Part shown: one piece after another, positions 45,966 to 54,606 of the stretch
Position numbering within the stretch: position 1 is the stretch's first letter
Layout: the number at the start of each line of letters is the position of its first letter
NCBI GenBank assembly: GCA_964473645.1
Contig: CAYYPW010000006.1
Span: 1-64,000 of the forward strand
Direction of reading: 5' to 3'
DNA from: HdN1 sp964473645
Lineage (GTDB): Bacteria > Pseudomonadota > Gammaproteobacteria > Pseudomonadales > Ketobacteraceae
DNA: 64,000 bases
The notes under the pieces: model-generated
What the model was told of the DNA's origin: nothing
Seen by the model: the letters and a program-made list of their open reading frames with translations, nothing else
Databases searched by the model: none
Translations under genes and position numbers: made by a program

Positions 45966-46045
45966 AACTATTGTCGCACTGACGCTTGTCGTTCGGGACG
46001 CTTGTCATACGGGACTCTTGTTGTACGAGAGCGTTGTCGCACCGA
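45966..46045. repeat. Degenerate 16-bp tandem array upstream of purM
   Basis: Five consecutive 16-bp units share a TTGTCG-like core: aactattgtcgcactg, acgcttgtcgttcggg, acgcttgtcatacggg, actcttgttgtacgag and agcgttgtcgcaccga. The array lies in a 321-bp non-coding gap between DUF2066 and purM and ends 20 nt before the purM -35 box. The rest of the gap holds only the promoter and an untranslated leader. Confidence 0.65.
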
Positions 46046-46064
46046 TAAAGTCGCACGGATAAAA

Positions 46065-46093
46065 TTGGGTTACGCGCACGACCCTGCTAGAAT
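46065..46093 (+). promoter_or_regulatory. Promoter of purM, extended -10
   Basis: TTGGGT (46065-46070), a 17-bp spacer and TAGAAT (46088-46093) with TGC just before the hexamer. This is a good sigma-70 fit, about 90 nt upstream of the purM start. No PurR box was recognised. Confidence 0.6.
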
Positions 46094-46182
46094 ACCCCCC
46101 TTCAATCAAGACGCCAGCCTGCGGCTCGCCTTCCTGGCCCGTGACGCTGTTCCCTACGCCTCTCTGACAAGTTGAAATCCTT

Positions 46183-47259
46183 ATGGCAGACAGACAAAAC
46201 CCCGGACAATCCTCTACGCCTTCCCCTTCGACGGCTTCGTTAAGCTATAAAGATGCCGGGGTTGATATCAATGCCGGCGAAGCGTTGGTCGAGCGCATCA
46301 AAAGCGTGGCCAAACGTACCCAGCGCAAAGAGGTGATGGGTGGCCTTGGCGGGTTTGGCGCATTATGCGAGATCCCGGCGGGTTATAAAAAGCCGGTGCT
46401 GGTGTCAGGGACGGATGGCGTCGGCACCAAGCTGCGTCTGGCCATGGATCTGAAAAAACACGACACCATCGGTATTGATCTGGTGGCCATGTGCGTGAAT
46501 GACATTGTCGTTACCGGCGCGGAGCCCTTGTTCTTTCTCGACTACTACGCCACCGGCCACCTCAATGTCGACGTTGCCGCCAGTGTGGTTACGGGTATTG
46601 GCAAAGGCTGTGAGCTGTCAGGTTGCGCGCTCGTTGGTGGCGAAACGGCCGAAATGCCTGGCATGTATCATGGCGAAGACTATGACCTGGCGGGCTTTTG
46701 CGTCGGTGTCGTCGAAAAGGACAACATCATCACCGGTGATGATGTGGCCGTGGGCGACCGCTTGATCGCGCTAGGATCTTCGGGCCCTCACTCCAACGGT
46801 TACTCCCTGATTCGCAAAATTATCGAAGTTGCCAAAGCTGACCTCAACGAAAACGTCGGCGGTAAGCCGCTGGGCCAGCAATTGCTGGAACCTACCCGTA
46901 TTTACGTTAAATCGGTACTTGATCTGATCAAGAAAGTTAAAGTCAAGGCCATCGCCCATATCACGGGTGGAGGCTTGATCGAGAACGTTCCCCGCGTTAT
47001 GCCGCTCAACACCCAGGCGGTGTTCGATCAGAGCAGCTGGGAATGGCCCCCCGTGTTCAAATGGCTGCAGGCCAATGGCAACGTCGACAAGCGCGAAATG
47101 TACCGCACCTTCAACTGTGGCGTGGGCATGGTCATTGCCGTCAGCGAAGCCGATGCAGATCAGGCGCTGGCGGTATTGCGCGGTTGCGGCGAAAACGCAT
47201 GGTTGGTCGGCTCGGTCGAAAAAGCGGTCGACGACGAACCATTTGTCACTCTCAAGTAA
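46183..47259 (+). CDS. purM: Phosphoribosylformylglycinamidine cyclo-ligase
   Basis: AIR synthetase, 358 aa, closes the imidazole ring in purine synthesis with ATP. Motifs are SGTDGVGTKL, GGETAEMPGMYHGEDYDLAG and HITGGGLIENVPRV. The N-terminus has about 20 Ser/Pro/Thr-rich residues before SYKDAGVD, the usual start of the fold. The ribosome site is weak. purN follows after 9 nt. Confidence 0.97.
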   Translation: MADRQNPGQSSTPSPSTASLSYKDAGVDINAGEALVERIKSVAKRTQRKEVMGGLGGFGALCEIPAGYKKPVLVSGTDGVGTKLRLAMDLKKHDTIGIDLVAMCVNDIVVTGAEPLFFLDYYATGHLNVDVAASVVTGIGKGCELSGCALVGGETAEMPGMYHGEDYDLAGFCVGVVEKDNIITGDDVAVGDRLIALGSSGPHSNGYSLIRKIIEVAKADLNENVGGKPLGQQLLEPTRIYVKSVLDLIKKVKVKAIAHITGGGLIENVPRVMPLNTQAVFDQSSWEWPPVFKWLQANGNVDKREMYRTFNCGVGMVIAVSEADADQALAVLRGCGENAWLVGSVEKAVDDEPFVTLK

Positions 47260-47268
47260 GCGTTGGGC

Positions 47269-47934
47269 ATGACGGCTCCTTCCCGTTATGTGGTGCTGAT
47301 CTCAGGCTCTGGCACCAACTTGCAGGCATTGATCGATGCCGGTGAGCGCGGCGAAATACCCGGTACCCTGGCGGTTGTTATCAGTAACCGCCCCGATGCC
47401 AAAGGCCTAGAACGTGCGGCGAGCCATGGGATCGCCACCCAGGTACTTGACCACAAGGGCTATGCCGACCGCGAAAGTTACGATGCAGCGTTGATGGCAG
47501 CGATCGACCAGCATGCGCCCGATCTAGTGGTGCTGGCCGGTTTCATGCGCATTCTCACGCCAGGCTTTGTGCAGCACTACGAAGGCCGTCTGCTTAACAT
47601 CCACCCGTCATTGCTGCCTGCCTATAAAGGCCTCAACACGCATCAACGTGCACTGGATGCAGGCGAAAAGGTTCACGGCTGTAGCGTGCATTTTGTAACG
47701 CCAGAATTGGATGGCGGCCCGGTGATTGCGCAAGCCCGTGTCGCGGTACAATCTGACGACACGCCAGCAAGCCTGGCCGCCCGTGTGCAATCCATGGAAT
47801 ACCCCCTTTACGTGCGTTGCGTGAGCCTGTTTATGGCGGGCCGGTTGACATTGGACCGCAAATCAGGAATCGTGATGCTGGATGACCACCCACTGCAATC
47901 CAATACAATTGACATGGGACTGTCTGCCGAATGA
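47269..47934 (+). CDS. purN: Phosphoribosylglycinamide formyltransferase
   Basis: GAR transformylase, 221 aa, uses 10-formyl-tetrahydrofolate. The phosphate loop is SGSGTNLQAL and the catalytic region NIHPSLLPAYKGLNTHQRAL with its Asn-His pair and the later Asp in VTPELDGGPVI. The ATG is 9 nt past the purM stop, and the stop overlaps the DUF3108 gene by 4 nt. Confidence 0.97.
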   Translation: MTAPSRYVVLISGSGTNLQALIDAGERGEIPGTLAVVISNRPDAKGLERAASHGIATQVLDHKGYADRESYDAALMAAIDQHAPDLVVLAGFMRILTPGFVQHYEGRLLNIHPSLLPAYKGLNTHQRALDAGEKVHGCSVHFVTPELDGGPVIAQARVAVQSDDTPASLAARVQSMEYPLYVRCVSLFMAGRLTLDRKSGIVMLDDHPLQSNTIDMGLSAE

Positions 47935-48707
47935 AATTGAACACTGTCCGCAGGTTGAAGCCGCAATTGCCCGGTGCCCTGCTTTCCTCTTTGCAGTCCA
48001 CCCTGCTCGTTATTTTGGCAGCGCTGCCTCTGCAGGCCGTGGCTGAAGGCGATTCGTTGGCCAAAACCACCGCGCCCACCCCCTTCGAAGCGCAGTACAA
48101 AGCCACCTACAATGGCAGCGAATTCGAAGATATGGTGTCACGTAAGCTTGAACGTTTGCCCGATGGCACCTATCGCCACAGCTATATCGCGGATCATTTA
48201 CTGTATTTTTTGCATGAAGAATCGATTCTCGAAATGAAGGGCTGCCATGCGCAACCCCTGCGTTACTCCTCCAAACGCGGCAACGTGTTTCGCAAGCGTG
48301 AAAAGACAGTCGCTTTTGATTGGAAAGAGCAGGTGGCCCGTTATAACGACGAAGGCAAAAAAGGCGAATTCAAACTGGTGGCCGATACCGTCGACCCCAT
48401 GAGCGTCTATTTGCGCATTGCCTGTCAGGTGACGGCAGAGCTTGGCGTACTGACCTACCCCGAAACCGATGACGACCACATTGAGTCGCGCGAGTATCGC
48501 ATGTTGGGCCGGGAAACCATCGACACCCCCTCAGGCAAGATCGAAACCGTCCGTATCGAAAAGGTGCACAAGAACAAAAAGCGCCAAACCTATCTATGGT
48601 TGATGGTGAGCAATCCCGTGGTTGTGGTGCGCGCCCGTCAGACCGACACCGATGGCAGTCAATACTCCTTAGACCTCACCACCTGGAAAGCAGTGTCGGC
48701 TAAATAG
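47931..48707 (+). CDS. DUF3108 exported protein
   Basis: This protein of 258 aa has an N-terminal signal segment (LLVILAALPLQAVAEG) and a DUF3108 domain rich in beta strands (FEAQYKATYNGSEF to the end). The family is common after purN in gammaproteobacteria and resembles lipid- or envelope-related beta-barrel-like folds, but has no known activity. It is translationally coupled to purN. Confidence 0.87.
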   Translation: MKLNTVRRLKPQLPGALLSSLQSTLLVILAALPLQAVAEGDSLAKTTAPTPFEAQYKATYNGSEFEDMVSRKLERLPDGTYRHSYIADHLLYFLHEESILEMKGCHAQPLRYSSKRGNVFRKREKTVAFDWKEQVARYNDEGKKGEFKLVADTVDPMSVYLRIACQVTAELGVLTYPETDDDHIESREYRMLGRETIDTPSGKIETVRIEKVHKNKKRQTYLWLMVSNPVVVVRARQTDTDGSQYSLDLTTWKAVSAK

Positions 48708-48763
48708 CAGTCGGCCAAATAACGCCGACGCTGCGCCTCTATAGCCAATTCCCAAGTCCTGCG

Positions 48764-48799
48764 TTTCGGATCATGATCAGGGTTTCGATCATGATCAGG
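48764..48799. repeat. Direct repeat upstream of HMG-CoA reductase
   Basis: Two near-identical units, tttcggatcatgatcagg and tttcgatcatgatcagg, lie end to end; each contains the palindrome tgatca within atcatgat. They end 7 nt before the reductase start, and the agga of the second unit may serve as ribosome site. An operator role is possible. Confidence 0.6.
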
Positions 48800-48806
48800 A
48801 ACCGCC

Positions 48807-49976
48807 ATGAAAAAACTTCCCCGCGATGCTGCCAATGATTACACCCATGAGATGGCCCGCGCCCGTCGTGACGTAGTCGCTGCCGAAACCGGTGCACATC
48901 TGGAACATGTCGGTCGATTCTCCATTGATCCTGCCTTGTTGCCAGGAAACATTGAAGGCTTTGTCGGTGTTGCGCAGGTGCCGATGGGGTTGGCGGGTCC
49001 GTTACTGATCAATGGCGAACATGCGCATGGCGAGTTTTACATCCCCATGGCGACCACGGAAGGAACGCTGGTGGCGAGTTACTCGCGAGGCATGCGACTG
49101 ACCCGTGAAGCTGGTGGCGTAACGGTGACTGTCATTGATGATGCCATGCAACGTGCGCCCGTGTTTGTGTTTCAGGATGCGCGCTTCGCCCGTGATTTCG
49201 GTGAGTGGGTGACCGAAAACTTCAGTCAGATCAAGTCGGTGGCAGAGGAAACGACGCAATCGGGCAAGCTGCGCAATATCGAGCAGTATGCGATGGGCAA
49301 GATGCGTTGGCTGCGGTTCAACTTCACGACAGGCGATGCGGCCGGGCAAAACATGGTGTCAAAGGCGACCCGCCACGCCTGTATGTGGATGCTGGATCAG
49401 GGCATGGCGGGGTTGGAACATTTTTCGTTGGCGGCGAACTTTGATACCGATAAAAAGCATTCGCAGGTGAATTCGTTGCATACCCGGGGCAAGCGGGTGG
49501 TGGCTGAAGTAACCTTACCTGCAGCGTTATTGAAGGACGTGATGCATACCAGTGGGGAGGCCTTGTTCAAGCAGCGGCAGCTTTCCAATATGGGGGCATT
49601 GATGGCCGGGTCGGTGAACAATGGAGCGCATTTTGCCAACGGCATTACGGCGATGTTTATTGCCTGTGGGCAGGATGTGGCGAATGTGGCGGAGTCCTCA
49701 GCCGGGTATGTGCACGGGGAATTGAAGGCGAATGGCGATTATTATTTCTCGGTGACGATTCCGTCGTTGATTGTCGCGACTTATGGGGGTGGAACGGGGT
49801 TGCCGACACAGCGGGAGTGCTTGGAGATGTTGGGGTGCTATGGCAAGGGGAAAGTGCTGAAGTTTGCGGAGGTTGTGGCAGGTGTGGTGTTATGTGGCGA
49901 GTTGTCATTGGCGTCGGCGATTGTGTCGGATCAGTGGGTGTCAAGTCATGACAAGTTGGGGCGGAACCGGCCTTAA
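48807..49976 (+). CDS. Hydroxymethylglutaryl-CoA reductase (class I-like)
   Basis: This enzyme of 389 aa should reduce HMG-CoA to mevalonate with NAD(P)H. The catalytic set is complete: E85 in ATTEGTLVAS, K186 in TTGDAAGQNMVSK, D290 in CGQDVAN and H381 in SSHDKLGRNR. The last motif and the ...NMVSK... form match class I enzymes rather than the bacterial class II. It lacks the membrane domain of eukaryotic forms. No other mevalonate-pathway gene lies in the window, and most gammaproteobacteria use the MEP pathway. The gene stands alone; its 3' half favours G/T third positions. Confidence 0.92.
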   Translation: MKKLPRDAANDYTHEMARARRDVVAAETGAHLEHVGRFSIDPALLPGNIEGFVGVAQVPMGLAGPLLINGEHAHGEFYIPMATTEGTLVASYSRGMRLTREAGGVTVTVIDDAMQRAPVFVFQDARFARDFGEWVTENFSQIKSVAEETTQSGKLRNIEQYAMGKMRWLRFNFTTGDAAGQNMVSKATRHACMWMLDQGMAGLEHFSLAANFDTDKKHSQVNSLHTRGKRVVAEVTLPAALLKDVMHTSGEALFKQRQLSNMGALMAGSVNNGAHFANGITAMFIACGQDVANVAESSAGYVHGELKANGDYYFSVTIPSLIVATYGGGTGLPTQRECLEMLGCYGKGKVLKFAEVVAGVVLCGELSLASAIVSDQWVSSHDKLGRNRP

Positions 49977-49985
49977 ATAGCGAGA

Positions 49986-50018
49986 GGCAATCTGCGTGAT
50001 TTAACACAACAGATTGCC
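49986..50018. terminator. Stem-loop between convergent genes
   Basis: The arms ggcaatctg (49986-49994) and cagattgcc (50010-50018) enclose a 15-nt loop, between HMG-CoA reductase and the convergent lipoprotein gene. No T-run follows, so a rho-independent role is uncertain. Confidence 0.5.
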
Positions 50019-50059
50019 CCTCAGTAGCCATTGGCGATGGCTACGGGAAGCGCATCGGT

Positions 50060-50989
50060 TTACAAGCTGGCAGTTTCAGTAGGCAACGGGCAACTCCTGG
50101 TTTGTGCATCGGGGTACGATACCACCTGCAAGAATTGATTCTTCGTTCCCAGCGCATATATGACGGGATTGGCGGCACAACCGTTATCCAGACAATATAC
50201 CTTGTAGTATCCGCTGGTGGTCTCACCGGCCGCATTCATCAAAAAATCTCCCTCAGCCCAGCCGTTATAAGTACCAGAAAATTCCAACCGCTCGCCTGCA
50301 CCGCGCGTGCCGGTCGTTTTGGTGGTATAGGAGCCTTCGTCTTCGTCTCGATAACCATAAATCTTACCGGCATTGATCGTAACTGACAGATCAGAATTAT
50401 CGGCGTCAGTCATCTTGAAACGTTCGAAGGTGTAGGTTTGCTCGCCCTTCTCCGGTGCGCCCAACGTGGTTCGATCCAGAATATTCGTCAACAAGGTCAC
50501 TTTACCACCAGCCCCGTCTTCAAGGACCAGGGTCGAAGTATCTTCATTGGGCACATTGAATTCACGCAACACATGCTCAACGAAAAAGCGTTCCCAGGTG
50601 CTCATTACCTTGCGATTGGTATAACCGTTTTCTACGGGGTTATTCTCGATCACATAAAGGCTTTCCACCTGGTAATGTTGGCCTGCAACGTCGTAGGCTA
50701 CTTTCACGAGAGTGGAGCGGTTGATGGTCAGGTTGTCGCCGGCATAGGCACACTGCGGAGCCACCACCGGGTCTATGGAATCCGTTGTCAAATAGACATT
50801 CGTCGCCTTGGGTGGCAATGTGACCGACACGGTTTGCGCGGCCGCGTAAGTACCTCCACCGGGAGAGAAACTGACATAGGTGATGTCGGTCTGTTTACAG
50901 CCACTCATTGTCGATGCCGCCGCAATGGCAAGCGCCGTGGGAACACTCAATCGTGCAACGCGATGTGGCACTAATTTCAACTTAAACAT
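50060..50989 (-). CDS. Lipoprotein with chitobiase-like C-terminal repeat domain
   Basis: This protein of 309 aa has a lipoprotein signal ending in STMSGC. The next segment, YVSFSPGGGTYAAAQTVSV up to about residue 115, fits the CHB_HEX_C type domain, an Ig-like module common in carbohydrate-active secreted proteins. The rest contains beta-rich sequence without a recognised family. The ATG is preceded by ggag; it follows the larger lipoprotein gene by 32 nt, so both are one operon. Function is unknown. Confidence 0.72.
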   Translation of the reverse strand: MFKLKLVPHRVARLSVPTALAIAAASTMSGCKQTDITYVSFSPGGGTYAAAQTVSVTLPPKATNVYLTTDSIDPVVAPQCAYAGDNLTINRSTLVKVAYDVAGQHYQVESLYVIENNPVENGYTNRKVMSTWERFFVEHVLREFNVPNEDTSTLVLEDGAGGKVTLLTNILDRTTLGAPEKGEQTYTFERFKMTDADNSDLSVTINAGKIYGYRDEDEGSYTTKTTGTRGAGERLEFSGTYNGWAEGDFLMNAAGETTSGYYKVYCLDNGCAANPVIYALGTKNQFLQVVSYPDAQTRSCPLPTETASL

Positions 50990-51021
50990 GTTCAACTCCA
51001 AAAATTTGCCTGTTAACACGA

Positions 51022-52761
51022 TCACTCTGGCACGTACGGATCATTGAAAAGACCAAAATCATTGCTTTTGCCAGCGCGCAGGAAACGCCAATAGATCTGC
51101 GCGGTAACGATGCCGCAGTTGCCCCAGGATGACGAAAGATCGTCGGTAACGCTGTAGTGCGCGAGGCACGTCCAGCCAGCGTCATGATTGACGGCAATTT
51201 TCTTGTTGATGATGTCATCCTCGTCATGTCGGTTGTAAGCTTTAATCTCAATCTGGGTATTCCAGGCGTTATTGCAGGTACGCAGTTCCCAGTTGGGTGC
51301 ACCGGCATCATCCTGGCGGTAGATACAGGCATTATCGAAGGCCATTGATTTTATGTAGTGAAAATCGTCATTGGTCAGCCCGGCATTCTCAACCACAAAA
51401 CGTTGTTGAACGTCATATTTGTCACATTTTGCTTTGTATATTTTGCTGTCGAGTGCATTCGCCTTGATACAATATTCGCTGGTTTTTCCAGACTCTTCAT
51501 GCTCTTCGTTGATGAGGAACCAGCTGCCAACGACGTGGGCATTTTTCATGTAAGCGGTTTTGACACGGTTTCCACTGGCGTAGTTATCGCCCGCAGCGAC
51601 ATAAAACACCATATTGTCCATAGGGGGGCGTGAGCCATCACCAAGGGCAGGTGGCAACCATTTATCCAGACGCAATCTGTATTCCCCTTGCTCATTTCGG
51701 GGGTCGGATAACAAGAATGTCTCAATGAGAGTATTCATAGCGTTGGAGGTAGTGACGCCCAGCGTTACATAGTATCCGCTGAGCAGATCGCGCTCGTCGA
51801 TGCTGGGTTTAATGACAAGATAACCGGTGTAGGTTTCGGTGGTATCTTCGTCGGGTGTCAGGTAAGCATTTTCCGGCCCAAAATGGGGGAAGCGTGTTTC
51901 CCATATTTCGTTGAAAAGAGCAGGATTAGTGCGAGCATAATCGGTGCAGTTTTCTGAATAGGCTTCACCGTATTGATTTGCCGGAATTACAACGATTGAG
52001 GTTGCCTGGCGGGGTGGATAAACGACAACCCCACTTGCACCGACAAGATATTGATAGGTGCCGACTGCAGCCTTCGGTATACGGGTAAGTTCTTCTGCAA
52101 CAATGGGGCAGCCTGTGCTATCGGCATAGCGCACGACATATTCCGTAATGTCATATTCAGTATCCGTTATTTGAACACAACTGCTTTCAGTACACTTGTT
52201 GTAGGTGGCAGGTTTGATGAACGAGAGGTAGGCGCCGCCAATCGTTACATTGCGGTTCGCATCATCAAACGAAACGGAACGCGGCTTAGCAAGAATGCTG
52301 GGGACGCGTGGATCGACTTCGAGATTCTCAAAATAGATAACCTGGCCTTGTTGCGCAATTCCTAATGGGTTGGCAGTAGAAATCACCAAACTGTTCGCAC
52401 CGTTAGGAGGACGATTGTAGACATTGAGCTGTAGCGGTTCTGCGGTGCGGTCAACTCTGCCGACTATGTTCGAAAAGAACATATCGCTCGGCAGCACAGC
52501 CCCGTTTATAGCCCATTGCACGACATAAGAATCGAACGTCCACTTATCTGTATCGACCTGGCCATCATTTGCGGGCGTAATTATCAGGGGGCCGCCAACT
52601 AATTCACCGCCATTGCGATCCTGAAATTGCACTTGTGGAGGCACAGCGGTGGGGACGTCGGTAAATCGGGTGACACCCATGTCTTCCAAGCACCCTGTCA
52701 ACAGGCCCAGCGTCGATAGCATGGCCAACGTTGATGCATGGCGAAAAATTGAGGCTCTCAT
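51022..52761 (-). CDS. Large lipoprotein with probable beta-trefoil
   Basis: This protein of 579 aa has a signal peptide with lipobox LLTGC. Most of the body (30-420) is beta-rich and unrecognised. From about 425 to 570 three repeats each carry a cysteine pair and a Q-x-F/W/I-like end: YCIKANALDSKIYKAKC with QQRFVV; ACIYRQDDAGAPNWELRTC with QIEIKA; and WTCLAHYSVTDDL with QIYWRFL. This layout fits a ricin-type beta-trefoil, often sugar-binding. It would sit on the outer membrane or periplasmic face. Domain assignment is by pattern only. Confidence 0.65.
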   Translation of the reverse strand: MRASIFRHASTLAMLSTLGLLTGCLEDMGVTRFTDVPTAVPPQVQFQDRNGGELVGGPLIITPANDGQVDTDKWTFDSYVVQWAINGAVLPSDMFFSNIVGRVDRTAEPLQLNVYNRPPNGANSLVISTANPLGIAQQGQVIYFENLEVDPRVPSILAKPRSVSFDDANRNVTIGGAYLSFIKPATYNKCTESSCVQITDTEYDITEYVVRYADSTGCPIVAEELTRIPKAAVGTYQYLVGASGVVVYPPRQATSIVVIPANQYGEAYSENCTDYARTNPALFNEIWETRFPHFGPENAYLTPDEDTTETYTGYLVIKPSIDERDLLSGYYVTLGVTTSNAMNTLIETFLLSDPRNEQGEYRLRLDKWLPPALGDGSRPPMDNMVFYVAAGDNYASGNRVKTAYMKNAHVVGSWFLINEEHEESGKTSEYCIKANALDSKIYKAKCDKYDVQQRFVVENAGLTNDDFHYIKSMAFDNACIYRQDDAGAPNWELRTCNNAWNTQIEIKAYNRHDEDDIINKKIAVNHDAGWTCLAHYSVTDDLSSSWGNCGIVTAQIYWRFLRAGKSNDFGLFNDPYVPE

Positions 52762-52975
52762 GAATCAGATCCTGATGCGGTTATTAGTAAGAAAGTACCC
52801 AGATCGAGCGCGCGGTTTATAACTGGATGGCATTAAAACACAGTTCCATTTGCAAGAGGTGCTACGTTGGTAGGATTGACAGGAAGCCTTGTCTGTGTTG
52901 GCGATGCGAACTGGCGATGGTATTCCTACCTCTCGTGTGATGGGTGACTGCCTCCATGTATCGCCCTCCTCGCCC

Positions 52976-52984
52976 TGCTAGAAT
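52976..52984 (+). promoter_or_regulatory. Extended -10 for the seven-gene operon
   Basis: TGCTAGAAT lies 30 nt upstream of the MoxR-like gene. The -35 is weak, as expected for an extended -10. The same nonamer occurs at the purM and rsuA promoters. The 252-bp divergent region to the lipoprotein gene holds nothing else that I recognise. Confidence 0.5.
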
Positions 52985-53013
52985 AAAAAGCATCCCATCC
53001 CTGGAAGGCGCCT

Positions 53014-54606
53014 ATGGCCACCTTTGATTTTTTTCGCCGATTGTCGCAGTCGCCGACCAAGCCCGGTAAAGCCAGCGTAAAACGCACGTTTGATGTGGCG
53101 GATCTGTATCGTGGGCCATTGGGTGAACAAGCGCCTGATGCAGCCGTCAGCGAAAATGCGCTCGATGAAAAATTACGGCAGGCGTATTTCTGGATTGTGA
53201 ATCACGCCATTATCAGCCCGCATTACGATATCGAATACAACGAGGAGCCGCCGCAATCATTTCGGTTGGGGGATAGTCAGAGTTCGTTGGTGTTGCCGAC
53301 GTCGCAGAGTTATTCCAGTTTTGTTTTGATGCCGTTGTTGACGTTTGCGGTGCGTCGCAAGTGTTTGTTTATTGGTGGGCCTGGGCGTGGCAAGACGGCA
53401 AGTGCAATGTTGATGGGCATTCTGGCGGGGTATTCGCCGCGTGAGATTCGACGGGCGATGCAGCATGGGCATCCACAGATGACGGTGGCAGATTTGTTGG
53501 GGAATCCATTACCGGCGGATCTGGTGCAGGCACAGGCGGTGGAGGATATTCGTATCGCCTGGCGTCAGTGGCTGGGCATGCGGGTGAAAATTGTGGATGA
53601 GTACAATCGTATTCCGACGCGGACGCAAAGCGCTTTGCTGACGGTAATGGGTGACAACTATGCGGAGTTGATGAATCAGATTTTTGAGTGCCCCGAGGCA
53701 GCCTGGTATCTGACGGCGAATGACGATCAAGGGGGTGGGACGTATCAGGTGATTGAGGCGTTGCGGGACCGGATTGATGTGGTGGTGCAGGCGCTGGCGT
53801 TTAATTCGCGCTTTTTGAATGAATTGATGATCCGGGTCGAAGAGAACCTTAAACCTGAGGAGATGGTACCGACGCAGATCGTGTTCAGCGCGGCGGAAAT
53901 TGATGACATGGATAACGCGGTGCGTCAGCTAGAGTTGCCGATACCCATTCGTCGGCGGATTGAATTTTTTGCGAGTCAGTTTGAGTTTAGTGAATATTCG
54001 GGCGTGCAATTCGAATATAAAACCAAGGACACGTCGCGGTTGGCGGGACTTGAATGGCACAGTGTAACGGCGATGGATAATGGCCGCGATCGATTGAAGG
54101 ATCTGGGCTGCCAAACACAGAATGGCTTGTCAGTGCGGAGTCTGATGGCACTAATGATTTATGCGAAGGCGCTGGCGTATTTTCGTGGGCAGCCACAGGT
54201 TGAACTGGAAGATGTGCGCCAGGTGTTGCCGTTTGTGTTGCATTCGCGTTTGACGCCTGATCTCGATGCACCCTTTTTCGAGCAGGCAGGGCATGCACAG
54301 TTTCGTAGTGATCGGGTGAGCTGGTTACGACGGTTGTTTGATTTAAGTTGTGCTGAGTACGATCGTTTGCGCTTGGATCAACAAGATGTGGTGGAAACCT
54401 TTAGTGCCGAATTTGAACAAGGGCTCGATGGGTTGAGTGCGCGGGAAGTAAAAACCCGGTTGCAGCGAATTGAGAAAGCGATTGGCGAGCGCGCGCAGGG
54501 TAAAAAATTGTACGGCCATTTGTATGACGATCTACTTAAACTGAAGTACCTGCATCAGCGTTATACCAATTACCTGAAATGGCTGGAAGCGAAGTCAGGC
54601 TCATGA
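53014..54606 (+). CDS. MoxR-like AAA+ ATPase of the seven-gene operon
   Basis: This ATPase of 530 aa has an N-terminal extension of about 85 residues, then Walker A GGPGRGKT at 121-128, Walker B VKIVDEYN at 191-198, and a sensor region YLTANDDQGGGTYQVIEALRDR. A helical C-terminal lid and a further 150-residue helical tail follow. It is longer than the usual 320-350 aa MoxR and distinct from the canonical copy at 14.2 kb. It opens an operon with a VWA protein, which is the usual MoxR pairing. It probably uses ATP to remodel or load metal into a partner, but the target is unknown. Confidence 0.9.
   Translation: MATFDFFRRLSQSPTKPGKASVKRTFDVADLYRGPLGEQAPDAAVSENALDEKLRQAYFWIVNHAIISPHYDIEYNEEPPQSFRLGDSQSSLVLPTSQSYSSFVLMPLLTFAVRRKCLFIGGPGRGKTASAMLMGILAGYSPREIRRAMQHGHPQMTVADLLGNPLPADLVQAQAVEDIRIAWRQWLGMRVKIVDEYNRIPTRTQSALLTVMGDNYAELMNQIFECPEAAWYLTANDDQGGGTYQVIEALRDRIDVVVQALAFNSRFLNELMIRVEENLKPEEMVPTQIVFSAAEIDDMDNAVRQLELPIPIRRRIEFFASQFEFSEYSGVQFEYKTKDTSRLAGLEWHSVTAMDNGRDRLKDLGCQTQNGLSVRSLMALMIYAKALAYFRGQPQVELEDVRQVLPFVLHSRLTPDLDAPFFEQAGHAQFRSDRVSWLRRLFDLSCAEYDRLRLDQQDVVETFSAEFEQGLDGLSAREVKTRLQRIEKAIGERAQGKKLYGHLYDDLLKLKYLHQRYTNYLKWLEAKSGS

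Noticed and set aside
45966..46045. CRISPR array
   Set aside because: Units are only 16 bp, adjoin without spacers and are degenerate; no cas gene is present.
45862..46056. N-terminal extension of the DUF2066 protein
   Set aside because: It runs through the 16-bp repeat array; the ATG at 45861 has a good ribosome site and a signal peptide.
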